From Chrysopilus asiliformis (lineage: Eukaryota; Arthropoda; Insecta; Diptera; Rhagionidae), in assembly GCA_964034945.1 (NCBI GenBank), contig OZ035961.1, forward strand, positions 15,887,243-15,951,242: a DNA stretch of 64,000 bases. The letters run 5' to 3'. Under the pieces are notes generated by a model, which was not told the DNA's origin, searched no databases, and saw nothing but the letters and a program-made list of their open reading frames with translations. Position 1 is the first letter of the stretch. The number at the start of each line of letters is the position of its first letter. The position numbers and the translations under genes are program-made. Below, piece after piece: positions 46,632-59,802 of this stretch.

Positions 46632-46890
46632 CCCTCATACTGTCCTTAAGAAAAATAACGTATGATGTCTTCGTGGGTCAAGAATGACCCATTATGACCC
46701 ATTTATGACCCATGAAGACTACAGTGCTCTTCAATGGATTAAAATATGAACAAATAGATTATTCTTTTCGGTATTCAAAAGAAATTTGTTCACAGAGCCT
46801 ACACCATACAAACATTGTTCATGTAGTTGAGAAGATACTTTTAATTAAAATCGAATTTGGGTCAGAAATAACCCGAGGACAGTATGAGGG
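46632..46890. mobile_element. piggyBac-like MITE in TTAA
   Basis: Terminal inverted repeats CCCTCATACTGTCCT of 15 bp are flanked by TTAA on both sides (46628-46631 and 46891-46894). CCCT ends and a TTAA target are the piggyBac hallmarks. The interior contains repeated GACCCATTATGACCC and GGGTCA words. 259 bp, non-coding. Confidence 0.85.
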
Positions 46891-47035
46891 TTAAAGGAGG
46901 AGTAAAAAAATAGTTACATTTCAGTGTTGGTCCAGAGTACAAGTCGGAGTTTCTGGGGCATAATTTGATTTTCCTAACTGAGACTGAGGACTATCAGCAC
47001 AAAGTTAGTTTTTAAAAGCTTTTATATAGCTTGCT

Positions 47036-47781
47036 TTTTTGTCTGTTTGTCTGTCTGTCAGGATCAAATTTCGTGATCTAATTTTGATCTCCTTCTACTC
47101 ATCCGATTGACTTAAAATTTTGCACGCATACGTAAAAAAAACTGACAGATGACATTTTGATCTAATCAAACAAAAGAAGTACTCATCGTGTAGGGTCTCA
47201 AACGAAAGATTTTCGAAAAAGAAATGTATTGGAAACTCAAGAAAAATTTGGAAAGTCACTTGGAAACTCAAGAAAAAACAAAAAAAAACAAGAAAAAAAA
47301 CTCCAGACGACATTTTGTTAAAATCGGACAAACGGAGAACTCAACATGTCGGATCTTAAATGAAATGGCTTAGAAACATAATTATCATTTCGAACTCGAG
47401 GAAAAACAAAATGGCTGACGCAGGACAAATGACACAACTATGGTTGCATCGTTTCGAAAAATTTATAAAAATGAAATGTGTTTAGAATATTATTTTACGT
47501 AACTTATCCATACATCAAAATCCAGTTGGACCACTCCTTCGCTTCTCCCTCAGTCAAATTTAATACTTTTTTCTATTTTCTCAAAAACTGTGAGTCGTAT
47601 GGAAAAATTTATTAAGCTAAAATATGTTTAAAATATGATTTTACATAACCGTTCCATACATCAAAATCCAATCGGACCACTTCTTTCCCCTTCCTCTACA
47701 AATGGATTTTTTTAATAAACTTTTTGTATGTCGTCTATATTTAACGATTGGCCTCTGGCAATTGTAGCTTTTCTTATGTTT
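47036..47781 (+). mobile_element. mini-me/DINE-1-like element, copy E (diverged)
   Basis: (GTCT)n at 47040-47060 is followed by about two of the ~150-bp units (CATACATCAAAATCCARTYGGACCACT occurs twice, near 47510 and 47655). The copy ends CTGGCAATTGTAGCTTTTCTTATG. The 5' part is lost or unrecognisable. Confidence 0.6.
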
Positions 47782-50700
47782 AAATTTAAATTCAACATAT
47801 CTTGTTCTGGAAGACATAAAATTATGATTAGAAACAAAAACGGTTTCACTGTACGATGGCAGTGCCTTTTTAACTTTTAACTAAACACCTTAGGCGATCA
47901 AATTAGCTTTGAGTAAAAGATTATTGGCCTGATCGGTTTTTAGGCTTCGGAGTCAACTCGCCTCCTGATGACACTTTAGCGATTATCAAATCTTCGCCGT
48001 GGCTCATTATTATGATGTGTGTTTTCTATTCAATAGCAACGTTTTAATTATTCGCCAAGGCTCAGAGACACGTCAACCAGCAGCATTATTTCGACTCGAT
48101 TGGTTTAGTTTAATATGGGAGGAGATTTTACTACTCACCATCTGTAATCTGTAAAGTAGTAGCATAGCTACTATAGTAATCAATCCGTTGGAGTTTACGT
48201 TAAATACCTTCAATCTGAATAGTCGTATGTGCTTAAACCCAACCTAATCGTCATTAATATATTTAGTCAGATTGGTTAGTAAAGCGTTTTGATTCACAAG
48301 GCCATTTTGACGATGTTATCGGCGACCCCATTTTTATGGTTAAAATTTTTGTTAAATATCTTTTGTTACTTTCTAGTCATCGTCGATTGCAAATCTTGTC
48401 CAGATTGCTTCTTATACAGACTTGTTATTGTTATTATTGTATTTGTTGTTGTCATTTCTACTTGGATATTTCGTAGATTTTAGTTTTTTTTACACTTTTT
48501 TTTATTTTGCTCACTTTATTCAGCTGGTTGTGTTGCTGGTATTATCATTATTATTATTTCAGTATTATTTCCTAAGATAAAATATTGTGTAAATATTGTG
48601 CCCCACATTACCTCGAAATTGTATGCATAGCGGCCACCATCAGATCAACACCTGAGTTATACTAAAAGAAAGATATCGATAGAAAGAAAGATAAATTCAA
48701 ATGTGCTGAAGGCTAATTAAGTATTTGGCGGTGTTAACATTTAATCGATATGAATTTTTTATCATACTCGCAGATGCATATAATATAAATGAGAATTTTG
48801 GTGGCTAGCTTTGTTCAGTTTGATAAACTTTCCGTCAATTAATCTGAAAAAAAATCCGGTTAGATAATGCAATAAAATCCTTGAATTTTGCAATCCACCG
48901 ATTGATCAATGTTGAGAAAACATGAAAATCTATACTAATATTGCCGTTAGAAGCGATTTATTACGGTTTCATTTAAGTCGGAAGGAAGATGGACTAAACT
49001 CTTGAACTTAACTTTTCGATAAATCCTTGAGTTTAACCAAGGACTTAAAAAATCTGATAACGGTGTTTATGTGGTATAAAAATTTCAATCTTCTGCGATC
49101 AAAGACGGTTAGATACATTTGAAGATGTCGTTTTAAGAGCAATACGTGACCACCTTGGGATTTTGCGGTAACATAATCATTTCAAGAGGTTCGGCTTAGG
49201 GCACAACTTAACACTGGATGACTTGAAGAGAACAAAGTTTTTGTTGTTATTACGGTTGCTTTCAGGCATAATTTGAAGTTCATTTTTTTTTAAATAAACG
49301 ATATATCAATGTATCATCTGTGGAGAATTCTAGTTGACCTTAGAGGTTTCTTCAACCTGTCTCGAGACGTTGATCATTTCTATAATCATCGGACGAGCAG
49401 TTTTTATAGCCGGTAGGTGTGGGTCCTTTTCGGTGAAAATTTCCGGCTACGATGTGGGTTATTCACATCAGAATGTGTTTTTATCGACGGGAATTTTTCT
49501 TAATTATATTCAATATCGACCATGAATTGTTCCGAGAAAGTTATGTGAATTTTTGTAAGTGATATTTACTACTATTAACATAATAATTGCAAATGATGAT
49601 GGAGACGATGATGAAATGCACACCGCACCAAGTCGAAGAGGTTTAGTAATAAAATAATCGTTTTCGTACAATGAAAATCACGGTCAAATTCGTTATAAAT
49701 GTACCTATAATTATCACTGAAATGTTACTTTAATTATATCAATATGTTGTAGTTGTACTGTAGCTGGAGTACATCAAACACATTGACATCAATTATGGTT
49801 GTTTAATAAAACGTTTCGTCTATCGGAATTGTGGCATTTATTCAACGGAATTTCAAATTTTTCTATCCACACATGATAGAACACAAGAAAATTTTCTTGT
49901 TGTTCCAATGTCCATTCAGTGGCTTTGCTGAGAAACAGCAGAAAAAACTTTTTAGCTATCATTAACCGAGACTTATTTACTTAATTATTGCCATGAAATC
50001 TACGAAGAAAGGTTAAATGTTCAGAAATTTGTGTTAATTTTCAAAGTGCTTGAAATGCACCATCAAACATACACAGACACACACACATACGAAAAATCCC
50101 AACTTGAAACCTAAAAGATGATACGTCCTAAGCACGATTTTTGAAATAATTGTGAAAAGGTACAAACATAGATTAATTATTGACAATGAAATGTTATGGG
50201 AATTAGTTGACCGAAAAAAGATGTCTACCATTGTTTAATGTTGCTAAATACGAATGTACGAGAGATGAGATGAAATTCATTGGGTACAAGGGCAAGAAAT
50301 ATTAGCTAACAAATTTTTATATTAGTGACAAAAATTACTTCATTTTTGTCACTTTTTGAATGAATGAATGTGAGGATAAGATTTTTTTTCTGAACGCAAA
50401 TGTTGTTGATTTTGAGAAAATAATGTTCAAAATTCATAAAAAAGCTGCACATGTTTTAAAAATTTCAAATTTACAGACTAGAAAATTGTTTTAAACAATA
50501 AAAATAATAAGCCTCGTATTGATTAAGGTATTATCCCACATAAGTCCAAATGATCTGAAAATTTAGTTTAACCCATTTTTGGCCACCCAGTAAGAATTCT
50601 TAAGAACCAAAACTTGAAATATTCATCAAAATTCATCAAATTAGTTTTTCATTGTTTGCAGTGCTAATATAGATTCTTTGATCATTTGACAGTAAAGCGA

Positions 50701-53700
50701 AAAACGTGTTGATTGGATTTTCCCATTTTTGACCATAAAACAGACAAAAAACCTTCACAGGAACGCAAAAGACTTCATTTTGCGCCGTGTTGGTTAGAAT
50801 TCTTACCACTAAACCATTTTCACATTTTTGTTTATTTTTTCGAAGAATGTACAGCAAAGCGGTAAGGGGCCGGGCCCTTAGCTAATTTTTATTCCATTAT
50901 CAATAAAAATTTTCACCTTTTTCTGAAAAAAGTGGTATTTATTAAAGTATCGGCTATTCGCCATTCTTTAAGAATTTTTACCACAAATTTTCCGGAACAC
51001 TGTTGGTTGGAAAATTCTGAAAATGTTTAGTGCCTACAAAAATTTTCAAGAAAAATTCAACACGTCTAGGAGCGGCGAAAAATGGGTTAAATGGGAATAT
51101 TTTATTGGTAAGAGAGAGAGAGTTAAATATATGTGTGAGGAGACAGCAACACGATAAACTTCAGCGCAAAAAGCAAATTACAATTGAAGATAGTTCTCAA
51201 ATTTAAGCCCAAGTAGACGAAAAATTTGCGCTCTTTAAATTTTAAGATAAAACTTTCATTTTAATTTTTGGTCAAAAAAACTTTTTTAAAAATGTTCAAA
51301 AAAAAAATTCTGACAAATGCGTGTCTACGAGATATTTCAATGGCAGGCCAAGAAAAAAGTCACAATTTTTGAGTAATATAGACGAGTTTTTAAGATTACT
51401 GTGATGCATACAGCCCCCAAATTTACCGTCCGGTACTTTGTCGCATTTTTTAATCGCCACCCCAAAATTTATCGCTTCTCTGATTTGCCACCCCTACATT
51501 TGTTGCTCTTAAATTTGACGGCCTTTAAATTTAACGCCCAACATTTGCGTCCCCAAAACTTGCCGGTCGTATAGAAGTAAATGGAAATTTGTCGCTCTTA
51601 AAACTTACCGCTAGTAAAATTTGACGCACTAACAACTTGGAAAAATACCACCCATCCACTTTTTTTGAAAAATACATTTTTTTGAAAATTTGTCGAAAAC
51701 TTTTTGCTTGTGAGAAAAAATGCATACAACCAAATTTAAAGGAAATAAAAAGTCCAACATTTTTACGTGTCTCTAACGGTTCTTCCCATATTTGAAAAAA
51801 AACATTATATTTTACATCTTTTTACCGAAGATTTAAATATTGCAGAGCGAAGCTATGTGATGTTCACCACAGATACTTTTTTCCAAAATTCAAGTCAAAA
51901 CAAAGAATTAAAATTTTTTTAATGTCAGTGAAAACATATTCCTTGATATTTTTATAAATTAGCAATACAGTTTCTTTAGTATCGATTTTTTTTGCCTTTA
52001 TTTAATCAAATGCAATTTTTACTTAATTTTTACTTTGTCATAGTCCAATATGTCATCAAAGTATTAATTACATTGATTATAGATTCACAGAAAACCTTGA
52101 ATCTTTAATGAAATAATTTAATTTTTCCAATAAACAAAAATTCGTTGTAAGAGTACAATACTTACTGCAATTCGTTTGCTGATACTAAAAAAACATTAAA
52201 ATTGCAAATATAAATACTTGCAAATACCACACAAATTAAAGTTACATTCTTAAGTCAAGTCATTCAAATTACATGCAAAAATGCATTACCATACCATATA
52301 TGTACGTATATAAAAAAAGCGCAAAAAACACTAAGGTAGTCTCAAAATTTGAATAGTGTAATGAATAATGTATCTTTCAAAAAAAAAAAAAATTGGTGGG
52401 AAAAAACTGGGAGGTGGTCAGTAGAGCCCAACCGATTAATCCGCGTTTTAAACTTTCTTAAAATTTCACACTTTTTCTTCTTCAATGGAGCGACAACCCA
52501 AATCAGATCCCAAAATTTAGAACCACAAACTCTCGCAAATGGAGAGTAGACGCAATTTTTTTTTTTGTGAAATCCAGACGCGTCAAAGAAGGATAAAATT
52601 ATTTCTTCAGATTCAATAGGCTAAAAATAATCCATATTTAATCACTGGCTCGTAATGCTATATGAGGCGTTAAAAGCTAGAGTGGACCAACCCACATAAT
52701 CGAGTTTTTGAAGCTTTTCCACTTTTGTACTATTATTGACTGAAAATTTTTGGGAAAAAAAATCTGTGGACTTTATTACTCAATGTTGAAACGTTTTTTG
52801 GTGCATCCAAACTTTTTTGTCTAGAAACTCACTCGCAATAGTGATTCAAACACAAAAAAATTCACGATTTCGACATGTGGGTTGGTCCACTCTAGCTTTT
52901 AACGCCTCATATCTTGTCGCGAATCGTGACGAATGTATGCGAAGCACGGCAAACGCGAAAGTGTCGATGGCGCATTCGTCTTGATCTTCTGTGATTCGTC
53001 TAAGTTCGGTTCGGGCCGAACTTGGGAAAACCAAAAACTTGGCCCAATGATGTAAATCCTCCCATGAAATTAAATAAATTCTTTTTAATCTGTGATTTTT
53101 GCTAAATAAAATTTTATAATAAAAAATCCCAAATAATTTTCCGTTAACTTGAAGTCATTGATAATTAATTGACTTTCCGTCTGATGGCTCCATTAATTTT
53201 AATCTACTTCCTTAAACAAAAACACGAAATTAAAACCAAATTAAGCCCCTACCAAACCAGCGAAGAAGATTACCATCGGTTCCCATGTAAGTAAATGTCC
53301 TTAACAGATATTCACAGAGGAAAGTGAAAACGAAGAATTATTTATCGACTCACTGAAAAAAAAACTGGTTTTGAATTTCAAGAACAATGACCTGTTGCTA
53401 ATTATTATGCTTCCAAAAGCACAAAAATCCCCATATATTAAAAAAAAGTTAATTAATAAATTCCGATTCTGGAGTGTATATCAAATATGGATCGAATAAC
53501 AGCTGTTCCGGTAGTCGTATGTGTAGAGATTAACAAATTTTTGGATATATTCTTGGCGGTTATGTTTATTTTTTTCAAAGAATAGATTTTCACCTGATTC
53601 ACTCCATGGACGGTAACATTTTCTGTGAAAAGTGAAAAGATAGAAAAATTGCGGGGAATATGATTCGGTTTTTCGTGTATCCAGCGATATAAAAATTATC

Positions 53701-53744
53701 TGATATGAAAATTGTATCCAAAGGTAAACAAAAAAATATATATA
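47782..53744. other. Non-coding stretch between the two putative leader exons
   Basis: AT-rich, with a short (CA)n at about 50070-50087, (GA)n at about 51111-51121 and one TA-flanked MITE. No coding exon is supported; if both leader exons belong to one gene this is its intron. Confidence 0.5.
52663..52909. mobile_element. MITE with perfect ~35-bp inverted repeats and TA duplication
   Basis: Left TGAGGCGTTAAAAGCTAGAG, continuing to ACCCACAT, is mirrored exactly at the right end. TA flanks both sides (52661-52662 and 52910-52911), consistent with Tc1/mariner-type transposition. 247 bp, non-coding. The identical arms suggest recent activity. Confidence 0.75.
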
Positions 53745-53980
53745 TATAAACAGCTGGTCATAAAGAAGGAGTGGGGGATATTTCCATGCACAACAACACC
53801 TCTCAATCAGGTGGAAGGTGAGCGAATGCGCGACAACGACTAGCCACGGTGGTTTTTTTTATTCAGGTAGCTCAGCTTAAAGCCCGGCAGATCGATATAC
53901 GATACGCGATCCAGCAACTGGCCCAACTGATAGTATAATACCTGAAGTCAGTTGCGGTATATTGGTGGGGCGAGAGCTCA

Positions 53981-54869
53981 TATAAAACCAAGATGTTAGG
54001 CAGCCTTAAGCCTTAATTCGTCGTTTAATCTCGATCAAAACGGTTAAGTTAGGACAGGAAAAATCCAAGAAAAAAATCTGTGTGAATCGAGGATCTAAGC
54101 AAAGAATTTTATCGGCGAAAGACACCTGGAAAACATTAGCAAGGACCCCCAAGGTGCAAAATCTTATCTAGTTCTAAAGTAAAGTTTTTTTTTTCAATGT
54201 AAACAAAAATAGTGAAACCGTCGAACAGATTCAAAAAATCAAACAAAAATTTCAAGTTGATCGGAAAGCATTTTTTCCAGACTTTTAGTGATTTTTTTTT
54301 GACTCAAACGTATTTGTCGACGTTTCTTAAGTAAACTGATTAACTGAAGTAAACAGAAATTAATCGACAAATAATTGCTTAAATCTACATTGATACTTTA
54401 TAAATATGATAAGTGCAAACATTTGGATTAAGTCATTAATAAAATATGATTGTACTATAATTAAAACCGTCTAATGTGATAAAAAATAAAAGTGAAATTC
54501 GCAAAAAGATACAAAATCTTCGTGAATGAATTTAAAGTGGAAAATTTACAGGAAGTTCGTTTAAGTTAAAGCAGAACCGTAAAAATTTGTTTAAAAATAA
54601 AAATAAATAAATAAAGAAACGCGGAAAAAAGTATTGTTTTCAACTTTTTTTGTGTGTAAACACTTTAACGAAAGTTCAATTATCTCATACTCACATCAGT
54701 TTTTCCAATAATTTTCGGTTACGATACCTTTTTTTTGGTATTTGTTGAAGATACCGGCGAAATAGTGTTTCGAGGATAGGGAATAACAGAAATAAAGAGA
54801 AATAGAGACTTTAGACTAAGTCGTAACATTGTCCAGTTTTACATAAATCAATAAAATTTTGTTAAAATG
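53981..54869 (+). promoter_or_regulatory. TATA promoter and leader exon ending ATG|GTAAGT
   Basis: TATAAAA at 53981-53987 is followed about 30 bp later by the expected start-site zone near 54012-54020. The sequence to 54869 then reads as a leader that ends AAAATG directly against the donor GTAAGT (54870). Upstream, 53745-53960 is less AT-rich than its surroundings and holds E-boxes such as CAGCTG and CAGGTG. I infer a first exon carrying only the start codon, for a gene whose coding exons lie beyond the window. The leader has several upstream ATGs and may itself be spliced, so its start is uncertain. Confidence 0.4.
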
Positions 54870-55965
54870 GTAAGTTAATATTTGATGTTATTTGACGTTT
54901 ATTTAATTTTATATAATCGAAATTTATTTGCGGAAAAATGATACACTCTCGATGGGTTTATGACCAAACTCAATTTAATTAAGGTGTGAAAAACCACAAA
55001 TTTTTAAGGTATTTTCTCATTATGACATTTGGTAGTTAACGTAAAATTTATTTAGACAATGTCATTGGTGATATTAATTACGAGGTAGATGAGAGATTTT
55101 TACTGTCGTACTTAGAATATCTATTAAAATAATCGGCTTGTATGTATATGTACCTATAACTCGAGAACCATTCGACCGATTTAGATCAAATTTTAGGTAA
55201 AGCTTCTTAGTACGACAAAAACGGTTTAGGCTACCTAATGAAAAATCTAAAAAAAAAAAATTAAAAATGAGGCTAGAAAAAATGAATATTTTTGAAAACA
55301 TTGGTTTGTAGCGATTTCAGACCTTGGCCTACCACAACATTTCTCACAAGAAATCTAGGTCGCGTCCCGATATCCTTAAGTTTTGCATTTTTTTGGTTTA
55401 AAAAGTTCTAAAAAGCAGGGGTCGAGTCTTTCAAGGGTGAGTTTGAGATACACACGAAAATTCGTATGTCCAGAATATTATAGAAATGCGGTACGCATTT
55501 CAAAACTCACGGAACCCGCCCCGAGTTTTAAAGTTCTGCTAGTTTGAATAAAACATTTAGTTTGAATAAAACTCTGTCAGCTAGTTTGAATAATACTGCA
55601 TCAGTTTTATTCAGAAATAGAGGAGTTAGTTCCTAGTTGATAGAGAAAATTTGAACTCTCCTCCCTCGTCCTAATCCTTCGTGGTCAGTTCAGTGTTACT
55701 CTGATGAGATCCAGCCATTGATTCTCGGGATCGAAACTTGATGTTTCCTTTCCAAAAAAATTTCCAATTCCTCTACTGGATTTTACTGGGTTTACAGTAA
55801 AACCTTAAAAGCATCTTTAATGTTTTTTTTTTCAGCTTTTTAAAGCATTTTAACGGTTTTGTTAACAGTTTCATTAGTTTTTATTTGTTATTAATATTTT
55901 AGATATGTAATTTTTAAATATCGTATTGTAAAATCTCTTACAACTGTCGAGACTCGAATCCGAGA

Positions 55966-56025
55966 ACTGAGAAATTGATTCTAGAGAAATTGAGAAATTG
56001 AGAAATTGAGAAATTGAGAAATTGA
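55966..56025 (+). repeat. 10-bp tandem repeat TGAGAAATTG
   Basis: About five consecutive units of TGAGAAATTG with one interruption (ATTCTA). Confidence 0.8.
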
Positions 56026-57762
56026 TTCTAAACGTGAGTGGCCTTTACTGGGATAAAACAATCACAAATTTACTGGGTTAAAACAATAAAGTGTTAGTAC
56101 CAGGTAGAATTTTTTGGAAAATGGGTATAAAATAAAAAATACTAGGACGAATTCAGCAATTCCCCAGCCATAATTTATTGTATTTTTACCTTAAATTATG
56201 GTCTAAATTTTTATGGGAAAATTGTTTTAGACTTCCGTCAAAAAATTATGCCTTTGTTTCTCACAAACAAGTCATAAAGGGACCGATCTTGGCGGGCCCC
56301 AAACATTTCCAGCTCCCCTCTGCCCCCTCTGCACCTCTGCAGGTCTCTCTTCGTTTCGCTTCAGTTTTCCCGTAAAAAACAATTATGTTTGAAGGTAAAA
56401 CGATTTCAACTTCCGACTTAAACAATATTTTCACCTTTATAGAAGTATTTAAAAAGAACGGTAAAATGTTGACCCCCAAAAGTCCATATTTTGACACACA
56501 TAAGACTAAGAAGAAATCAATTTTACGAAAATCTAAGGTTTTGCTCTTCAAAAATTCCGTCATCATCAGATTCTTGCATGTTATCTTGAAAATACATTCA
56601 GTAATGAAATTACTTTACAAGGTCTCCTATTTTTAATTTAAACTGCAGATGGAACAAAAAATATGTCAAAAGCAGCTTAAAGTCAAATTAATTTTTTAAA
56701 ACAAGTATTCAATTTCTAACATTCCACTAATTATTCGTAGATTATTCAAATATCTTTTCCCCTCTGCACAAGAATTCTGATGCCGGTCATCGTATGGCAT
56801 TTAATCATTTCAATAATCATTGGATATCCGTAAAAAAAATTTAAAAATGTGATATCATACTCGTAGTTTATAGACAGAATATTGAAAATCAGTCAAAAAA
56901 TTGATTAATTTCCTGTAGTATAGGATTCAAGTATGAACTTGTAAACTGAAACTTGTTGATTTTGCGTTGTTTTTAATTTTTCACAAAAAAAAAATTCTTC
57001 TTTTTCACTTAATTTTTGTCTTTTTTATGTTTTTTGTTTTGTGGAACCACCATCACGACATGAATATGTCAAGGCTGAGATGCGGATTTTTAACTAAAAA
57101 CTTTAAAAAGCCTTGTAAACCGGATATAAGGCATTTTGCAGTACATTAGAGTTTTAATTAATATTAATTTACACGAATTTGTTAAAAAAAATTGTGATTT
57201 TTTTAAGTATTGAATAACACTTTGTGATTTCAAACAACAAACCTAAAACGTGTATTTGTTTTCAAGATACTTCTTTGCCATAATTACAGCGACTCTGAAA
57301 ATTAAATTCTTACTGTGTGATATCGATCCGTAAAAATAATTATGTAAAAATAAAATACTTCTTGATTCTTCATTTTATAATAAACATAATCCTAGTTTCC
57401 TAACAAAATTCCTGACAGTTTTCCGATGTTTCCGAATTGGTGTCAAATTACCGCTCTCCAACCTTACAATAAAATTTGTAGTTTTAGAAAATATGCTGAT
57501 AATAAAAACTGGTTCGCAATATTTTTATAAGTCACAAAAATATCCAGATTTGAATCGAATTTTTATGAATTTTTAAATTGATGAAATCATTTGAGACTTT
57601 AAATGGCCTTTTGAGACTTTAAATGGCTTTTTTAGAAATTCGTTCCATCAAATCAAGAGCTGAGAAGGAACAAAGCTTCCTTGGAAATAGTAAGGCTTTC
57701 AAACATGACTTCGATATACAAAAATTTCCACCCTAGCAAAACTTCTGCCTGAAATGCATATT

Positions 57763-58674
57763 ACACTGAGGGAAATTGTCATTAGGTTCAACGAAAAAAC
57801 AGTTAAATCAAATAAAAAAATCACTAAATTTGCACCAAAAAGCAGTTAAAAAATAAAAAATTGCTAAATTTGCGCCAACGGTTTTTGTATTTGATTTAAA
57901 TGAAAATTATTTAAACTAAATGATCATTTTTTGCCAGAGAAAGCAACGACGCGACGCAACAACGAAGTAGCCTCTCTTCTTGTTTATTATCTCTTTTCTT
58001 TATTATTAGTGTGTGTTGATGAGATGTATTTGGTATATGTTTATCTGTGGTTGCACTTAATATTTATTTCAAAATGGAAATATTTTTTTTAAGTTTTATT
58101 AAAAACTAGCTTGCATACCCGTCGTTGCCGGATTAAGTTTTTTCAAAATTTTATTATTTTTTTATGGTCTATGTTAGAGCTAAACTTCAGGCCAATCGGC
58201 TCGGTAGTTTCCCCGCGAAAGGGTAACATAGAGGAAGAGCTCAGTTTCGAGATCACTTTACCCCCTCCCCTTACTCCCGCACCTCTCGGGCTACTTTTAA
58301 ATGCGTCTATGTTGGGGCTGCACCCCCAACGAACATCTATGCCAAATTTCAGGCCAATCGGTTCAGCCGTTTTTGCGTTTAAGAGGAACAGACAGACAGA
58401 CAGACACCAACTCATTTTTATATATTAGTATGAAGTATGATATACAAGTAACATAAACATACTGAGATTTGACGATTTTCAGATCAAGAAAATGCATTAG
58501 TTTTAGATGCATTAAAATCAAATACATTCATTTCAAATGAATCATTTGGTATTTGTTTTAACTACTTTCTCTTTTAATTCAAATAAAAAATATTTGATTT
58601 TGGAGTATAAATGAGAATAGGTTAAATCAAATAACGATTCTTGATTCTAATACATGCCCGATTTCCCTCAGTTT
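57763..58674. mobile_element. Element with CACTGAGGGAAAT ends, host of a Helitron-like insertion
   Basis: CACTGAGGGAAATTGTCATTAG on the left faces, in reverse complement, ACTGAGGGAAATCGGGCATG on the right. Both sides carry AAATCAAATA-type sequence inside. The element is split by the Helitron-like sequence at 58105-58432. No coding content. Confidence 0.55.
58105..58432 (-). mobile_element. Lep1-like non-autonomous Helitron
   Basis: On the minus strand it opens TACTAATATATAAAAATGAG followed by (GTCT)n and CTTAAACGCAAAAACGGCTG. It closes GACGGGTATGCAAGCTAGT, with a CTAGT terminus. Insect Helitrons of the Lep1 type have this arrangement. CAGGCCAATCGG occurs twice inside (about 58188 and 58350), an internal duplication. 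No inverted repeats or target duplication, as expected for the class. Confidence 0.6.
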
Positions 58675-59802
58675 AGTAACGCCACTGCTCGTCTAAAACA
58701 TTTTTCTTAATAAAAAATATTTTTCTTAATATAAACAAGAATAATTTATTATAAGGAAGTTATAAAACTCGGATCTAACTATTGTTAATATAAAAGCAAA
58801 AAAAAAAACTTCGAATATACCACCAACAGATTTAAAATCGGTACTAAATTCAAAATAAAAGTGATATAAAATCTTGAGGTTTTTTCATCATTTTAATAAC
58901 AAAAAGCCGCAATAGCAATAACAAGAATTTGATCGGTCAGAATTTTGCCTAAATTTAGAATGTATTTTAATTGAAACCTTGGAATTTATATCAAATTATC
59001 AAATGATCAAAGTTTTATACACAAAAAAAGTCTGTGAAAACATTAATATTCACATATATTAAACGACTTTAAAATTTTAGGGACCAAGTGTTAAAATCGT
59101 ACGATATTTGCTATGAATATTGTGCAAAGCTCATACAATTTGCGAAATAATTTTTATATATGCGAAAAGAAAAAAAAAATAAACATTTCAATGAACGCAA
59201 AGTGACGACATATCGTCGAAGATCGATGAACACTAAAACTTTAAAAATTCGTATCATAATGAACTTTGTTCGGAACTATAGCAGTTCTTTGATCATATTC
59301 AAATTCACATATTTCCCAAGAAAATAAACAAATTTTTGCATATTAACGATGATAACGATAAACGTGATTTAAAGGCAGGTTTGGAAATGAGGTAACACAA
59401 ATGAGAATTGGAATTTTTTTTGCATTCCTATGTCGTTCAGTGAATTAATATTGATTATAGAATTTTTTTTAGCAAAAAGGTTACCGATTAGAACTAAATC
59501 TTAAATTCATGCTTGAATATTATTCTTGTAATTTTATAGATTCAACATTTTTAGACGGAAAAATTTTTTTTTTTCGAAAAGAAACGAGTATTTTTAATGC
59601 TAAATCAATTTGAGAATGACCATCTTTTGGCATTAAAAAATAATAACAATTAAATTTTACATTTAGTGTCATTTGATCAATTTTTATTTTCTTATACGAA
59701 GTTTAATATCGTATTGTATTCATGAAAAATTTCGACCTCTTTATTTTACCTAAAAACATTTCCCGGGAACTCCTGCGTCGATTGGAGTCATATTGCAAAA
59801 AT

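Noticed and set aside
55940..55965. GACTCGAATCCGAG resembling a tRNA T-arm
   Set aside because: No matching acceptor, D or anticodon arms around it.
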